DNA from: JAFDVL01 sp043736395
GTDB lineage: Bacteria > Acidobacteriota > Blastocatellia > RBC074
Direction of reading: 5' to 3'
Assembly: GCA_043736395.1 (NCBI GenBank)
Contig: JAYTCQ010000300.1
Coordinates: forward strand, 1-45,909
Length of the DNA: 45,909 nucleotides
How positions within the stretch are numbered: the stretch's first letter is position 1; the number at the start of each line of letters is the position of its first letter. Of this stretch, positions 32,807-40,472 are shown piece after piece. Under the pieces are notes generated by a model, which worked only from the letters and a program-made list of their open reading frames with translations, did no database searches and had not been told where the DNA came from. The position numbers and the translations under genes are program-made.

Positions 32807-33565
32807 CTAAAAGCGGATTCCCGTGGACGCCATTCCATAATGAATGCGGGCAAAATTATAAACAGATTGCACGTCCGCACCACCGTCCAACAACCGATAG
32901 CCCACGCCAAAATGCCAGCGCGGTGTGATGTCGTACGTCAATTTTGCCGCACCATCCAAGGCGCGTCCCTGCTTTGCTCCCAGACCTTCAAAGTCAAAAA
33001 TAAAATGCGCGCGTTTGGTAAAATTATATTGCGCAGTAAATGCCGCAATCGGTACAAAGCCTAAATCCGGGTCAGCGACTCTTAGCGTGCCTTGCTGCAA
33101 TTCAATTTTCGCATCACGAATTAATGCGCCTGCGCCGGCTTGAATTTTCCAACGCTCACTATTTTTCAGCGTATACCGCCACGTTGCGCGGTAGTTATTA
33201 AATTTATACGTTCCCTTCGTTGGCACTCCCGCCGCGAAATTTGCGTTCTCAAAAAATGTCCGTGTCGGTAACGTCCCCGTGCCGGAAACCTGAAGCGGAG
33301 CATACAAAAATCGCAAGGTGTTTCGTTCTGAAATTTTTGCTTCGGCGTACACGCGAACATATCCTGTTGGGCCAATAGCATTCAATGCGCTGAATTTGAA
33401 TTGTGTTCCCGTGTCGCCGGGATCGCGGACGTCATTGCGCGTGAATTTTAAAGCTCCGCCCTCGACTTCGAGATTGAATTTGTAATCATCGGTTTGCGCA
33501 AAAGCAAAAGTTGCCCAAGCGAGCAAACATCCAAAAAGCAAAATATTCTTTTTTAGTTGTTTCAT
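32807..33565 (-). CDS. Outer-membrane beta-barrel protein
   Basis: A 252-residue protein with signal peptide (residues 1-23, A-T-F-A-F-A-Q). Alternating amphipathic strands follow (T-G-Y-V-R-V-Y-A-E-A-K, N-T-L-R-F-L-Y-A-P-L, W-H-F-G-V-G-Y-R-L-L). A C-terminal aromatic (S-T-G-I-R-F) matches the outer-membrane insertion signal. Size suggests an 8-12-strand barrel of the OmpW/OmpA type. Ligand unknown. It sits between the acetamidase and ATP10-like genes in an apparent operon. Confidence 0.75.
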   Translation of the reverse strand: MKQLKKNILLFGCLLAWATFAFAQTDDYKFNLEVEGGALKFTRNDVRDPGDTGTQFKFSALNAIGPTGYVRVYAEAKISERNTLRFLYAPLQVSGTGTLPTRTFFENANFAAGVPTKGTYKFNNYRATWRYTLKNSERWKIQAGAGALIRDAKIELQQGTLRVADPDLGFVPIAAFTAQYNFTKRAHFIFDFEGLGAKQGRALDGAAKLTYDITPRWHFGVGYRLLDGGADVQSVYNFARIHYGMASTGIRF

Positions 33566-33593
33566 TATTCCATCTTTCTTTTTTATTGCTCCA

Positions 33594-34868
33594 TCATTTT
33601 TTGACGATGGGCATCAGCATTTTTTTCTGAATTCGCGCCAGTACGGTCAAGTATGGTGGAACCAGATCAGCTATTTCGTATTTGTTAGCAAAGCCTAAAA
33701 TCATTGCGGTTTCAGGCGAAGACAATTTGTAATCAGCTTCCAACCAACGAGCCAAATCAGAAGTCGCAGTACGCGTCGCATTATCCAATGATCCGGCAAT
33801 TCCGATACTAATTAATGAATCTTCGTTCTCAACACGTGGCGTACGATTCGATTGTGATTCTAAAACTTCGACTGAAAATTCTACGTCCATCGAAGTCTCT
33901 AACGCGTCTCCTGCTAATTCGCCATCGCCTTGATTGGCGTGTCCATCGCCTAAAAACAAATAGGCTCCGTCCTGAAAAACTGGCAGGTAAATCGTCGCGC
34001 CTTCGCGCACGTAGCGGCATTCCATATTGCCTCCAAACACGCCTGAATCGCGTGAGCGGAGCGAAGCTCCATCAGGCGGCGCGACTCCGATGCAACCTAA
34101 AAATGGTTCCAGTGGCACAGATAAATTTTTCAAATTGTCAGTAGGTTTTTCGAGGCGGACAATATTTTTTTCTTTCTCAATCAGCCACGCATTATCTATG
34201 CGATCAAACTTGCGGTCACGAATGTAAGAAGCATCCAACACGTTATCCATCAAGGCGCGTCCGCTGAAAGCCCAACTTCTATTGGTCTGAACTTTCTTGA
34301 GCTTGATGACCAGCACATCACCCGGCACTGCATTTTCAATAAAAAATGGTCCCGTAAGCGGATTGCCTCCCCACGAAACATTTTTAGAATTTTCATCCGT
34401 ACCGCTCGCATCAATTGTTTTCGTCCGTACGACATCACCGCGATTCAATCGCAGCACAGGAGCGTCTTTACTGGAAAAATAACGCGAATAAGAAAACGGC
34501 TGCGGTGAATAATCGTAAGTTTTTGTGGGTGTATTGGAGGGAGCGCGGCGAGCTGACCATTTAGTTATTGTTCCATTATTCAAAATTTCGCCACTGAGAT
34601 TCTCGCCTTGCAATAATCCCGACCACTGAAAATCTCCTTGTCGAAATTCAAATTTATTATTGTTCAGCGTAGTCGTAAATTCTTGTCCAAAGACTTTGCC
34701 CTTGAATTCATTGCCTTCCGCAACGACATTCACGCGCTGAACAATTTCGCCACCATCAATTTTAAAAATCCAGATGCCAGCTAAGGTTGGTAATTGGCGA
34801 TTCACATTTTGCGCCTGCGCTGCCAGGCAGAAAATCAACAGCACTATAATGAAAGATTTTTTTTGCAT
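33594..34868 (-). CDS. Secreted acetamidase/formamidase family protein
   Basis: A 424-residue protein with signal peptide (about 1-19, C-L-A-A-Q-A-Q) and an extra N-terminal beta domain (about 25-110: L-A-G-I-W-I-F-K-I-D-G-G-E). The FmdA/AmdA domain (PF03069) follows from about 125: G-D-V-V-R-T-K-T-I-D-A, G-P-F-F-I-E-N-A-V-P-G-D, F-L-G-C-I-G-V-A-P, and the metal-site block G-D-G-H-A-N-Q-G-D-G-E. Family enzymes release ammonia from formamide or acetamide. Export and the added domain suggest a different periplasmic amide substrate. Gaps of about 27 bp on both sides indicate an operon. Confidence 0.83.
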   Translation of the reverse strand: MQKKSFIIVLLIFCLAAQAQNVNRQLPTLAGIWIFKIDGGEIVQRVNVVAEGNEFKGKVFGQEFTTTLNNNKFEFRQGDFQWSGLLQGENLSGEILNNGTITKWSARRAPSNTPTKTYDYSPQPFSYSRYFSSKDAPVLRLNRGDVVRTKTIDASGTDENSKNVSWGGNPLTGPFFIENAVPGDVLVIKLKKVQTNRSWAFSGRALMDNVLDASYIRDRKFDRIDNAWLIEKEKNIVRLEKPTDNLKNLSVPLEPFLGCIGVAPPDGASLRSRDSGVFGGNMECRYVREGATIYLPVFQDGAYLFLGDGHANQGDGELAGDALETSMDVEFSVEVLESQSNRTPRVENEDSLISIGIAGSLDNATRTATSDLARWLEADYKLSSPETAMILGFANKYEIADLVPPYLTVLARIQKKMLMPIVKK

Positions 34869-34895
34869 AATGAATCGCCAATTACCTGAAAAGTT

Positions 34896-35420
34896 TTACT
34901 CCGGCATTAATACCGTATCAATGACGTGAATGATACCGTTGCTGGTATTGATGTCTGTCTTCAACACATTGGCGTTGTTCACGCGTACCGTATTTCCATG
35001 CTGACGAAATTTCAGTCGCCCGCCCTGCACGGTTTTTGCGCCACTGAGTGACACGACATCTTCTGCTGCCAGTTTTCCAGGGACTACGTGATACGTTAGA
35101 ATTTTCACCAGCTTGTCACGATTTTCTGGTTTTAGTAATTCTTTCAACGCATGCGCCGGAATCTTGGCAAAAGCTTCATCCGAAGGCGCAAAAACCGTGT
35201 ATGGTCCATCGCCTTTCAGGACATCCACCAGTCCCGCCGCCTTAACCGCTGCCACCAATGTAGTGAAATTACCTGCAGCGACAGCAGTGTCAACAAGGTC
35301 AGATTTTTTGGTGCTTCGAGTAGTTTTGTGATCATTTTTATTAGCATTGCCGGATTCCGTTAGTCCATCCAAAGGAAGAAGCGTCAACGCAGCAATCGTC
35401 AAAGTCATAACAAAATTCAT
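34896..35420 (-). CDS. Secreted fasciclin (FAS1) domain protein
   Basis: A 174-residue protein: short signal sequence, a Lys/Thr-rich linker and one FAS1 domain (about 40-174). The domain carries the H1 motif Y-T-V-F-A-P-S-D-E-A-F, the Y-H-V-V-P-G motif and a closing N-G-I-I-H-V-I-D-T-V-L-M-P. FAS1 domains mediate adhesion or small-ligand binding outside the cell. GGAG precedes the ATG. It is the first gene of the minus-strand run 35.4-29.9 kb and is divergent from the LIC_10091-like gene. Confidence 0.85.
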   Translation of the reverse strand: MNFVMTLTIAALTLLPLDGLTESGNANKNDHKTTRSTKKSDLVDTAVAAGNFTTLVAAVKAAGLVDVLKGDGPYTVFAPSDEAFAKIPAHALKELLKPENRDKLVKILTYHVVPGKLAAEDVVSLSGAKTVQGGRLKFRQHGNTVRVNNANVLKTDINTSNGIIHVIDTVLMPE

Positions 35421-35624
35421 AATTTTCTCCGAAAGAATACAAGTTACAGTTCAGTGCCATCCGCACTGTTAGAATTGTGAAATTTCAAAGAAGAAAGAAG
35501 CGCTTTTTTCCCTTATGCCCAATGTATTCGCTAAAGCTTTCCAATTGGATTCACGAACGAAAAATAATTTCTCTCTTTGCGAAAACACAAGATCAGTGAC
35601 ATCCTCGCAACCAGGAGAAATAAC

Positions 35625-36746
35625 ATGAAATTCGTGACCTTGATTTTGCTGAGCCTCCTGCTTTTGCAGTCACCCGCGACACCGCCGCAACCAATCGTTA
35701 GCCTGCCGGAAAAATTATCCGCCGCAGAATTTAAGCGGCTGATAGCGGACTTCTCAGAACCAAGTGGCGATTTTATTTCGGACAATTTAATCTCGAATGA
35801 AACTGCGTATTTGCCAGTACTGAATAAGCTTCAGGAATTGAAGGCGAGCGGTGGCGCGTACATCGGTGTCGGGCCGGAACAGAACTTCAGCTACATTGCA
35901 AAAATTCGCCCGCGCATCGCCTTTATCGTAGATATTCGACACATGGCCGTGACGCAGCACTTGATGTACAAAGCGATTTTTCATCTTTCATCAGATCGCG
36001 CGCAGTTTCTTTCGCGGCTCTTGAGTCGTCCGCTTGCGTCGGAAAAGCCGTTAACCGCGAACGCTACGATGTCGGAATTATTAAAATATTTTGGAGCTGC
36101 GAAAGCTGACGAAAAAACTTTCGCGGCAAATCTTGCAGCCATTCGCCAGACGATCGAAAAAGATTTTGAGATGAAGCTTTCGGAATTTGAAGTGAAGGAA
36201 TTGACCTATCTGCTGTCCAGTTTCAAAGCGGATGGATTGGACATCGCCTTTCGATTAGGTGGCGGTTGGAGCAGCTTCCCTTCTCTGAATGAAGTCCTCG
36301 CGCAAACTGATCCGTCCGGCAAATCGAATCACTTTCTGGCGAGTGCGGATGATTACAATTATCTGCGCCAGATGCACCTGAAAAATCTCATCATTCCGAT
36401 CAACGGAGATTTCGCCGGGAAAAAAGCGCTGGCTTCAGTGGGTGATTATTTGCGAAAAAATAATGTGACGGTGACGGCATTTTATTTATCCAACGTTGAG
36501 CAATATTTATTCGGAGATGGAGTTTTTTCAGATTTCGCCGCGAACGTCAAGAAGCTTCCGATCAATGAACAAAGTCTGTTTATTCGCTCCATCTGGGATC
36601 GCTACGATCATCCGGCGCATCTGCCCGGGCATCTGTTTACCATGATCTTGCAGCGGATGCCCGTGTTTGTGAAAGATTTTGAAGCGAACCGCTACCGTTA
36701 TTATTATCAACTTTTGGATACAAATTATATTTCGACGGGTAAGTGA
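35625..36746 (+). CDS. Secreted conserved protein, LIC_10091-like
   Basis: A 373-residue protein with an N-terminal signal (residues 1-16, L-I-L-L-S-L-L-L-L-Q-S). The body includes F-S-E-P-S-G-D-F-I-S-D-N-L-I-S-N-E-T, G-V-G-P-E-Q-N-F-S-Y-I, F-I-V-D-I-R-H and Y-L-S-N-V-E-Q-Y-L. The G-x-G-P-E-Q-N-(Y/F)-S-Y-I and D-I-R-R/H blocks match what I know as the LIC_10091 family, common in acidobacteria; biochemical function unknown. ATG at 35625 has CCAGGAG 9 bp upstream and directly starts the signal peptide, so the in-frame start at 35577 is rejected. Confidence 0.7.
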   Translation: MKFVTLILLSLLLLQSPATPPQPIVSLPEKLSAAEFKRLIADFSEPSGDFISDNLISNETAYLPVLNKLQELKASGGAYIGVGPEQNFSYIAKIRPRIAFIVDIRHMAVTQHLMYKAIFHLSSDRAQFLSRLLSRPLASEKPLTANATMSELLKYFGAAKADEKTFAANLAAIRQTIEKDFEMKLSEFEVKELTYLLSSFKADGLDIAFRLGGGWSSFPSLNEVLAQTDPSGKSNHFLASADDYNYLRQMHLKNLIIPINGDFAGKKALASVGDYLRKNNVTVTAFYLSNVEQYLFGDGVFSDFAANVKKLPINEQSLFIRSIWDRYDHPAHLPGHLFTMILQRMPVFVKDFEANRYRYYYQLLDTNYISTGK

Positions 36747-36756
36747 TAAATAAGAA

Positions 36757-36878
36757 TTTTTACCGCAAAGGGGCAAGGGGACAATGGGGACGGGGAGAAA
36801 GGGAGATTGGGGGATTCGCTGAATTATAGTTCCTTGTCCCTTTGACCCCTTGACCCCTTGTCCCTTTGCGGTAAAAAA
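36757..36878. repeat. Palindrome between convergent genes (TTTTTACCGCAAAGGG family)
   Basis: The left arm, starting TTTTTACCGCAAAGGGG at 36757, is complementary to the right arm ending CCCTTTGCGGTAAAAAA at 36878. The G-rich/C-rich interiors (GGGGACAATGGGGAC; CCCCTTGACCCC) pair imperfectly. It fills the space between the LIC_10091-like gene and the minus-strand pilin-like gene and ends in A/T runs on both sides, fitting a bidirectional terminator. Confidence 0.75.
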
Positions 36879-36883
36879 CATTT

Positions 36884-37525
36884 TCACTCAACCCCTTCAA
36901 TCAGAAGACGACCTTCGCCGCGCGCAACTGTACCGATCTCTTCAGAAAAGACAGCCCTCACCTCGCCATCTTCTGAAACATTGAAATCCCGATCACCGGA
37001 TGATTTTTTCGCACGATCTGCATGAATACAAAATGTCTGCTTCGTAAGATCAGTAGTCGAAAAACGGTAGCCGCTCACAATGTGATTCTCTCGATAATTT
37101 TTCCCTAACAAACCTGCCGCGACTAATTCATCTAAATTGGCAAATCTTTTCCTGGCGGAATAGAAAGCTGCCTCACCGCGATGGATTGTCTGTAAGACTT
37201 CAATGGCAGCAGTTTCTTTTCCCTGATGATTAATATTGAGTAACGTGGGAAGGGTTATTGCGATAATCAGAAATGAAATAACAGTTACTACCCCACTACT
37301 GAAAATCTGATGTTTCAAATTTGAAAAAGGAATTGCCCGAAAAATCCTGAGGAAAAACAAGTTTCCGATCACCAGCGAAGAGAGCAATATCAACGTCAAG
37401 TAGAATAAATTAACCGCTACAATTGAAGTTGGACGTTGCGCGTAAATATCATCAACCCAAACACTGTAGACAATAAATAATGCCCACAGAAAAACAATGA
37501 AGGCAATGACTTTATTTTTACTCAT
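36884..37525 (-). CDS. Multi-spanning membrane protein with pilin-like C-terminal domain
   Basis: A 213-residue protein: three predicted membrane helices (about 5-23, 34-55, 73-93) followed by a soluble domain of about 110 residues. That domain reads A-A-I-E-V-L-Q-T-I-H-R-G-E-A-A-F-Y-S, F-A-N-L-D-E-L-V-A-A-G-L-L, then G-Y-R-F-S-T-T-D and D-F-N-V-S-E-D-G-E-V-R. This matches type IV pilin/pseudopilin globular regions of acidobacteria (A-I-x-x-L-x-x-I-x-x-A-E-x-x-Y). The class III prepilin cleavage motif is absent, so it is not an ordinary pilin. ATG at 37525 begins the first helix. The frame upstream to 37576 adds no recognisable sequence. Confidence 0.6.
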   Translation of the reverse strand: MSKNKVIAFIVFLWALFIVYSVWVDDIYAQRPTSIVAVNLFYLTLILLSSLVIGNLFFLRIFRAIPFSNLKHQIFSSGVVTVISFLIIAITLPTLLNINHQGKETAAIEVLQTIHRGEAAFYSARKRFANLDELVAAGLLGKNYRENHIVSGYRFSTTDLTKQTFCIHADRAKKSSGDRDFNVSEDGEVRAVFSEEIGTVARGEGRLLIEGVE

Positions 37526-37617
37526 AAGATTCTGTGAGGTTAGCTGCCACCTATAAGTCACGCTCCATCTCTCCAATTGTTCCCATAAAATCTGGAACTC
37601 AAATGCCAGGCCGACTA

Positions 37618-37678
37618 GAGGGAGCGCGTGACTGGGAGCGCAAGTATCCTGCTGGCGCTCCCAGTCACGCGCTCCCTC
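37618..37678. repeat. Perfect 24-bp inverted repeat (GGGAGCGC family)
   Basis: Arms 37618-37641 and 37655-37678 are perfectly complementary over 24 bp (core GGGAGCGCGTGACTGGGAGC) with a 13-base loop. It lies between divergent genes, 93 bp upstream of the pilin-like gene start and 109 bp upstream of umuD. A strong cruciform or RNA hairpin. Such 'GGGAGCGC' palindromes look like dispersed elements. Confidence 0.8.
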
Positions 37679-37714
37679 CAGTCACATCACCGAGGCTGAA
37701 ATTGCAAATATTAT

Positions 37715-37743
37715 TTTCCAGTCTGATCCGAAGCAGGTATGAT
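37715..37743 (+). promoter_or_regulatory. Candidate umuDC promoter
   Basis: TTTCCA (37715-37720), a 17-bp spacer, then TATGAT (37738-37743; 5 of 6 to consensus). An imperfect palindrome CTGATCCGAAGCAG (37723-37736) fills the spacer and could be a repressor site. It is not a canonical CTG-N10-CAG LexA box. Confidence 0.4.
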
Positions 37744-37786
37744 GCAGGCAGCCCCGCATCTTCAATCATTCAGGAGTTACTTTTTT

Positions 37787-38248
37787 GTGAGCCAGTCAAA
37801 CCTTGCTTTATTTCCGCCGCGCTCCAATGTTCGTGATGTCAAAGCCGCCAGCTTCACCGTCAAACGTACCCGACCGCTTTTTTCTTCACGCGTTCCTGCC
37901 GGATTTCCTTCGCCTTCGGAAGATTACATTGAAGGCCGTCTTGATCTGAATCGCTACTTAATCAAACATCCGGTCGCGACGTTTTATGTGCGTGTCAGCG
38001 GCGATTCCATGATCGGCGCGAATATTCAGGAAGGCGATTTGTTAGTCGTAGACCGCGCCGAAGAAGCGCAGGATGGCAACATCATTGTCGCGCGAATTTT
38101 CAATGAACTCTGTATCAAACGCTTCAGAATTATTGGTGAACGGCTCTGGTTGTTTTCAGAAAATGAACGCTACAATCCAGTTGAAATTACGGAAGCGATG
38201 GATTTTGAAGTCTGGGGGAAAGTGTTGTATTCCATTCATCAACACTAA
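37787..38248 (+). CDS. umuD: UmuD-like S24 self-cleaving polymerase subunit
   Basis: A 153-residue UmuD homologue. Cleavage is expected at A38-G39 (V-P-A-G-F-P-S-P). Catalytic residues are S74 (G-D-S-M) and K111 (C-I-K-R-F). The G-to-Ser spacing (35) and Ser-to-Lys spacing (37) equal those of E. coli UmuD. After RecA-stimulated cleavage it forms the accessory dimer of DNA polymerase V. The GTG start at 37787 is favoured by CAGGAG about 11 bp upstream and by the short N-terminus expected of UmuD. The frame to 37739 would add 16 residues. umuC follows after 6 bp. Confidence 0.85.
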   Translation: MSQSNLALFPPRSNVRDVKAASFTVKRTRPLFSSRVPAGFPSPSEDYIEGRLDLNRYLIKHPVATFYVRVSGDSMIGANIQEGDLLVVDRAEEAQDGNIIVARIFNELCIKRFRIIGERLWLFSENERYNPVEITEAMDFEVWGKVLYSIHQH

Positions 38249-38254
38249 CTGTTT

Positions 38255-39520
38255 ATGTTGTCCGCGATTGCCTTAATTGATGCCAATAATTTTTATGTTT
38301 CGTGCGAGCGGGTCTTCAACGCGAAGCTCAAAGATCAGCCTGTCGTCGTTTTATCCAATAACGACGGTTGTATTATTTCGCGCTCCAATGAAAGCAAAGA
38401 ACTCGGTATCAAAATGGGCGAACCATTTTTCAAGGCGCGTCCTTTACTTGCTCAGCATGACGTACAGATATTTTCCTCAAATTATGAATTGTACGGTGAT
38501 ATGTCAGCGCGCGTGATGGAAATCCTTCAGGATTTTTCCAGCGAAGTTGAAACCTATTCCATTGACGAAGGATTCGTTGGCTTGCAGGCGACGAATCAGG
38601 AAGCTTTGACCAAAATCGGCCAAGCGATCAAAGCGAAAATCTACCGCTATACCGGCGTTCCGGTGTCAGTCGGGATGGCCGAAAACAAGACCTTAGCCAA
38701 AGTCGCAGCCTATCACGCCAAACGTTCGATGAAAGCAAATGGCGTTCTGAATCTGACACAATCTGCCTATCAACAGGCGGCGTTGCAACGCACTCCGGTA
38801 GACGAAATCTGGGGCATCGGACGACAATACGCGAATTTTCTAAACGCTCACAAAATTCAAAATGCGCAGGAATTAAGTCGTGCGAAAGATGATTGGATTC
38901 GTCAAAATCTGACTGTCGTCGGACTCCGAACCGTCCACGAATTACGCGGCATTTCCTGCTTTCCTTTAGAGCTGACTCCGCCCGCGAAACAAAGCATTAC
39001 GGTCTCACGTTCCTTCGGACAAGACGTAGAATCATTAGACGAAGTGCGTGAAGCCATCGCATTTTTCACAGCCCGCGCCGGAGAAAAATTGCGACGTCAA
39101 CAGCTTTCAGCCGGATCAATCACCGTCTTTCTTCAGACCAATCGTTTCAAATCAGAAAACTCTTATTCCAACTCTGTGACCTTTAGTCTTTCACCTTTCA
39201 CCGACAGCACTCTGGAGCTGATGGAGCTGGCGCAACGCGGTATCGCTCAAATTTTCCGACCGGGGTTCCGTTATAAAAAAGCCGGATTAATTTTGAAAGA
39301 TTTGCAGGAAACAAAAAAAGTTACGCTCCGCTTGTTGGATCAATCGCGTTATGAACAAATGCAGGAATTGATGAAAGCCGTAGACCACCTCAACGCCAAA
39401 CACGGCAAAGATAAAATTCAATTTGGAGCTTTCAAAACAAAAGGAAAATGGCGCGGATTACGCGGCGTCCGTTCACCAAGATTCACGACGAACTGGCAGG
39501 AAATTCTAACGGTTGCCTGA
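38255..39520 (+). CDS. umuC: UmuC, Y-family DNA polymerase V catalytic subunit
   Basis: A 421-residue Y-family polymerase for translesion synthesis. The palm motifs are A-L-I-D-A-N-N-F-Y-V-S-C-E-R-V (first Asp) and Y-S-I-D-E-G-F-V-G (Asp-Glu). V-S-V-G-M-A-E-N-K-T-L-A-K and W-G-I-G-R-Q-Y-A (helix-hairpin-helix) follow. The little-finger region covers about 240-350 and the UmuC-specific C-terminal part includes G-K-D-K-I-Q-F-G-A. Length is as expected. It sits 6 bp after umuD, the standard order. Confidence 0.92.
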   Translation: MLSAIALIDANNFYVSCERVFNAKLKDQPVVVLSNNDGCIISRSNESKELGIKMGEPFFKARPLLAQHDVQIFSSNYELYGDMSARVMEILQDFSSEVETYSIDEGFVGLQATNQEALTKIGQAIKAKIYRYTGVPVSVGMAENKTLAKVAAYHAKRSMKANGVLNLTQSAYQQAALQRTPVDEIWGIGRQYANFLNAHKIQNAQELSRAKDDWIRQNLTVVGLRTVHELRGISCFPLELTPPAKQSITVSRSFGQDVESLDEVREAIAFFTARAGEKLRRQQLSAGSITVFLQTNRFKSENSYSNSVTFSLSPFTDSTLELMELAQRGIAQIFRPGFRYKKAGLILKDLQETKKVTLRLLDQSRYEQMQELMKAVDHLNAKHGKDKIQFGAFKTKGKWRGLRGVRSPRFTTNWQEILTVA

Positions 39521-39575
39521 AGTCGAATAATAGAATATTCTTCAGCTTTTCCCGTACTAATCTAACTACATCACT

Positions 39576-40205
39576 ATGCCTCGTATTGTCACCATCAGCG
39601 ATACTCATTCGCGTCACAGCCAAATCAGTTCAATGCCGGAAGGCGACATCCTTATCCATTCCGGCGACGCAACGAATCGCGGCGGAATTGACGAGATTGC
39701 TGCCTTTAATGAATGGCTGGGCACACTGCCCTACAAGCACAAAATCTTTGTCGCGGGAAATCACGATTGGCTGTTTGAGAGATCGCCGAAGTTTGCACCT
39801 ACGATGATGACCAATGCTCATTATTTACTGGATAATTTTGTTATTGTGGAAGGACTGAAAATTTACGGTTCACCGTGGCAACCACGATTTTTTGATTGGG
39901 CTTTCAACGTAGATCGTGGCGAAAAAATTGCTCAAAAATGGCAGATGATTCCTGATGATATTGACGTTTTGATTACGCACGGGCCGCCCTACGGAATTCT
40001 GGATGAAGTGCCTTATCGCCACGAGCATGTGGGCTGTGAAGAATTGCTTCCGGTAGTAAAACGCATCAAACCACGGGCGCATATTTTTGGACATATTCAC
40101 GCGGGCTACGGAATGATTGAGCAGCACGGAATTAAATTTGTGAACGCTTCGATTTGCAATGAAGCGTATCAGCCAGTCAATGCGCCGATTGTGTTTGATT
40201 TGTAA
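39576..40205 (+). CDS. Calcineurin-like metallophosphoesterase (MPPED-like)
   Basis: A 209-residue cytoplasmic phosphoesterase with the complete dinuclear-metal motif series: I-S-D-T-H, H-S-G-D-A-T, V-A-G-N-H-D-W, I-T-H-G-P-P-Y-G and F-G-H-I-H-A-G-Y-G. The layout resembles the MPPED1/MPPED2 group (class III cyclic-nucleotide phosphodiesterase-like); substrate not determined. It is preceded by a 55-bp gap after umuC and followed by a long composite palindrome. A second, unrelated-looking metallophosphoesterase is encoded on the other strand just beyond. Confidence 0.85.
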   Translation: MPRIVTISDTHSRHSQISSMPEGDILIHSGDATNRGGIDEIAAFNEWLGTLPYKHKIFVAGNHDWLFERSPKFAPTMMTNAHYLLDNFVIVEGLKIYGSPWQPRFFDWAFNVDRGEKIAQKWQMIPDDIDVLITHGPPYGILDEVPYRHEHVGCEELLPVVKRIKPRAHIFGHIHAGYGMIEQHGIKFVNASICNEAYQPVNAPIVFDL

Positions 40206-40212
40206 TCGCAAA

Positions 40213-40428
40213 AATAGACCGCGGATCATGCGAATTAGGCGGATCTGAGTTTTATAAACCACGGAGAAAGGCTAGACAGGATTCACAAGATGAACAGGAT
40301 TTACGAATTTTAAAAATTGCTGCTTTCTATCCATCCTGTCAATCCTGTCAAAAAACTCCGTGCCCTCCGTGGTTCTTAAAACTCAGATCCGCGTCAACCC
40401 GCATGATCCGCTAAATCCGCGGTCTATT
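40213..40428. repeat. 216-bp composite nested palindrome
   Basis: Three sets of arms lie inside one another. Outer arms AATAGACCGCGGAT (40213-40226) and its perfect complement (40415-40428). Middle arms 40239-40266 and 40365-40392 match at 26 of 28 (core GCGGATCTGAGTTTTA and CCACGGAG). Inner arms GACAGGATT...ACAGGAT (40275-40300) face ATCCTGTCAATCCTGTC (40333-40349). No ORF. It lies between convergent genes. Each arm set resembles a repeat type seen alone elsewhere. Confidence 0.8.
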
Positions 40429-40440
40429 CTTTAATTAGGG

Positions 40441-40472
40441 AAGGCGCCCTTACTGCTTGCGGGCTTCTGCAT
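40441..40472. repeat. Half copy of the 27.6-kb repeat, encoding a C-terminus
   Basis: This 32-bp segment matches 27591-27622 at 30 positions (core AAGGCGCCCTTACTGC). It overlaps the 3' end of the minus-strand metallophosphoesterase gene, supplying its last residues A-E-A-R-K-Q and the TAA at 40450-40452. Confidence 0.75.

Noticed and set aside
32788..32910. 41-residue N-terminal extension of the ATP10-like protein
   Set aside because: It overlaps the end of the barrel gene in another frame, and the signal peptide clearly begins at 32787.
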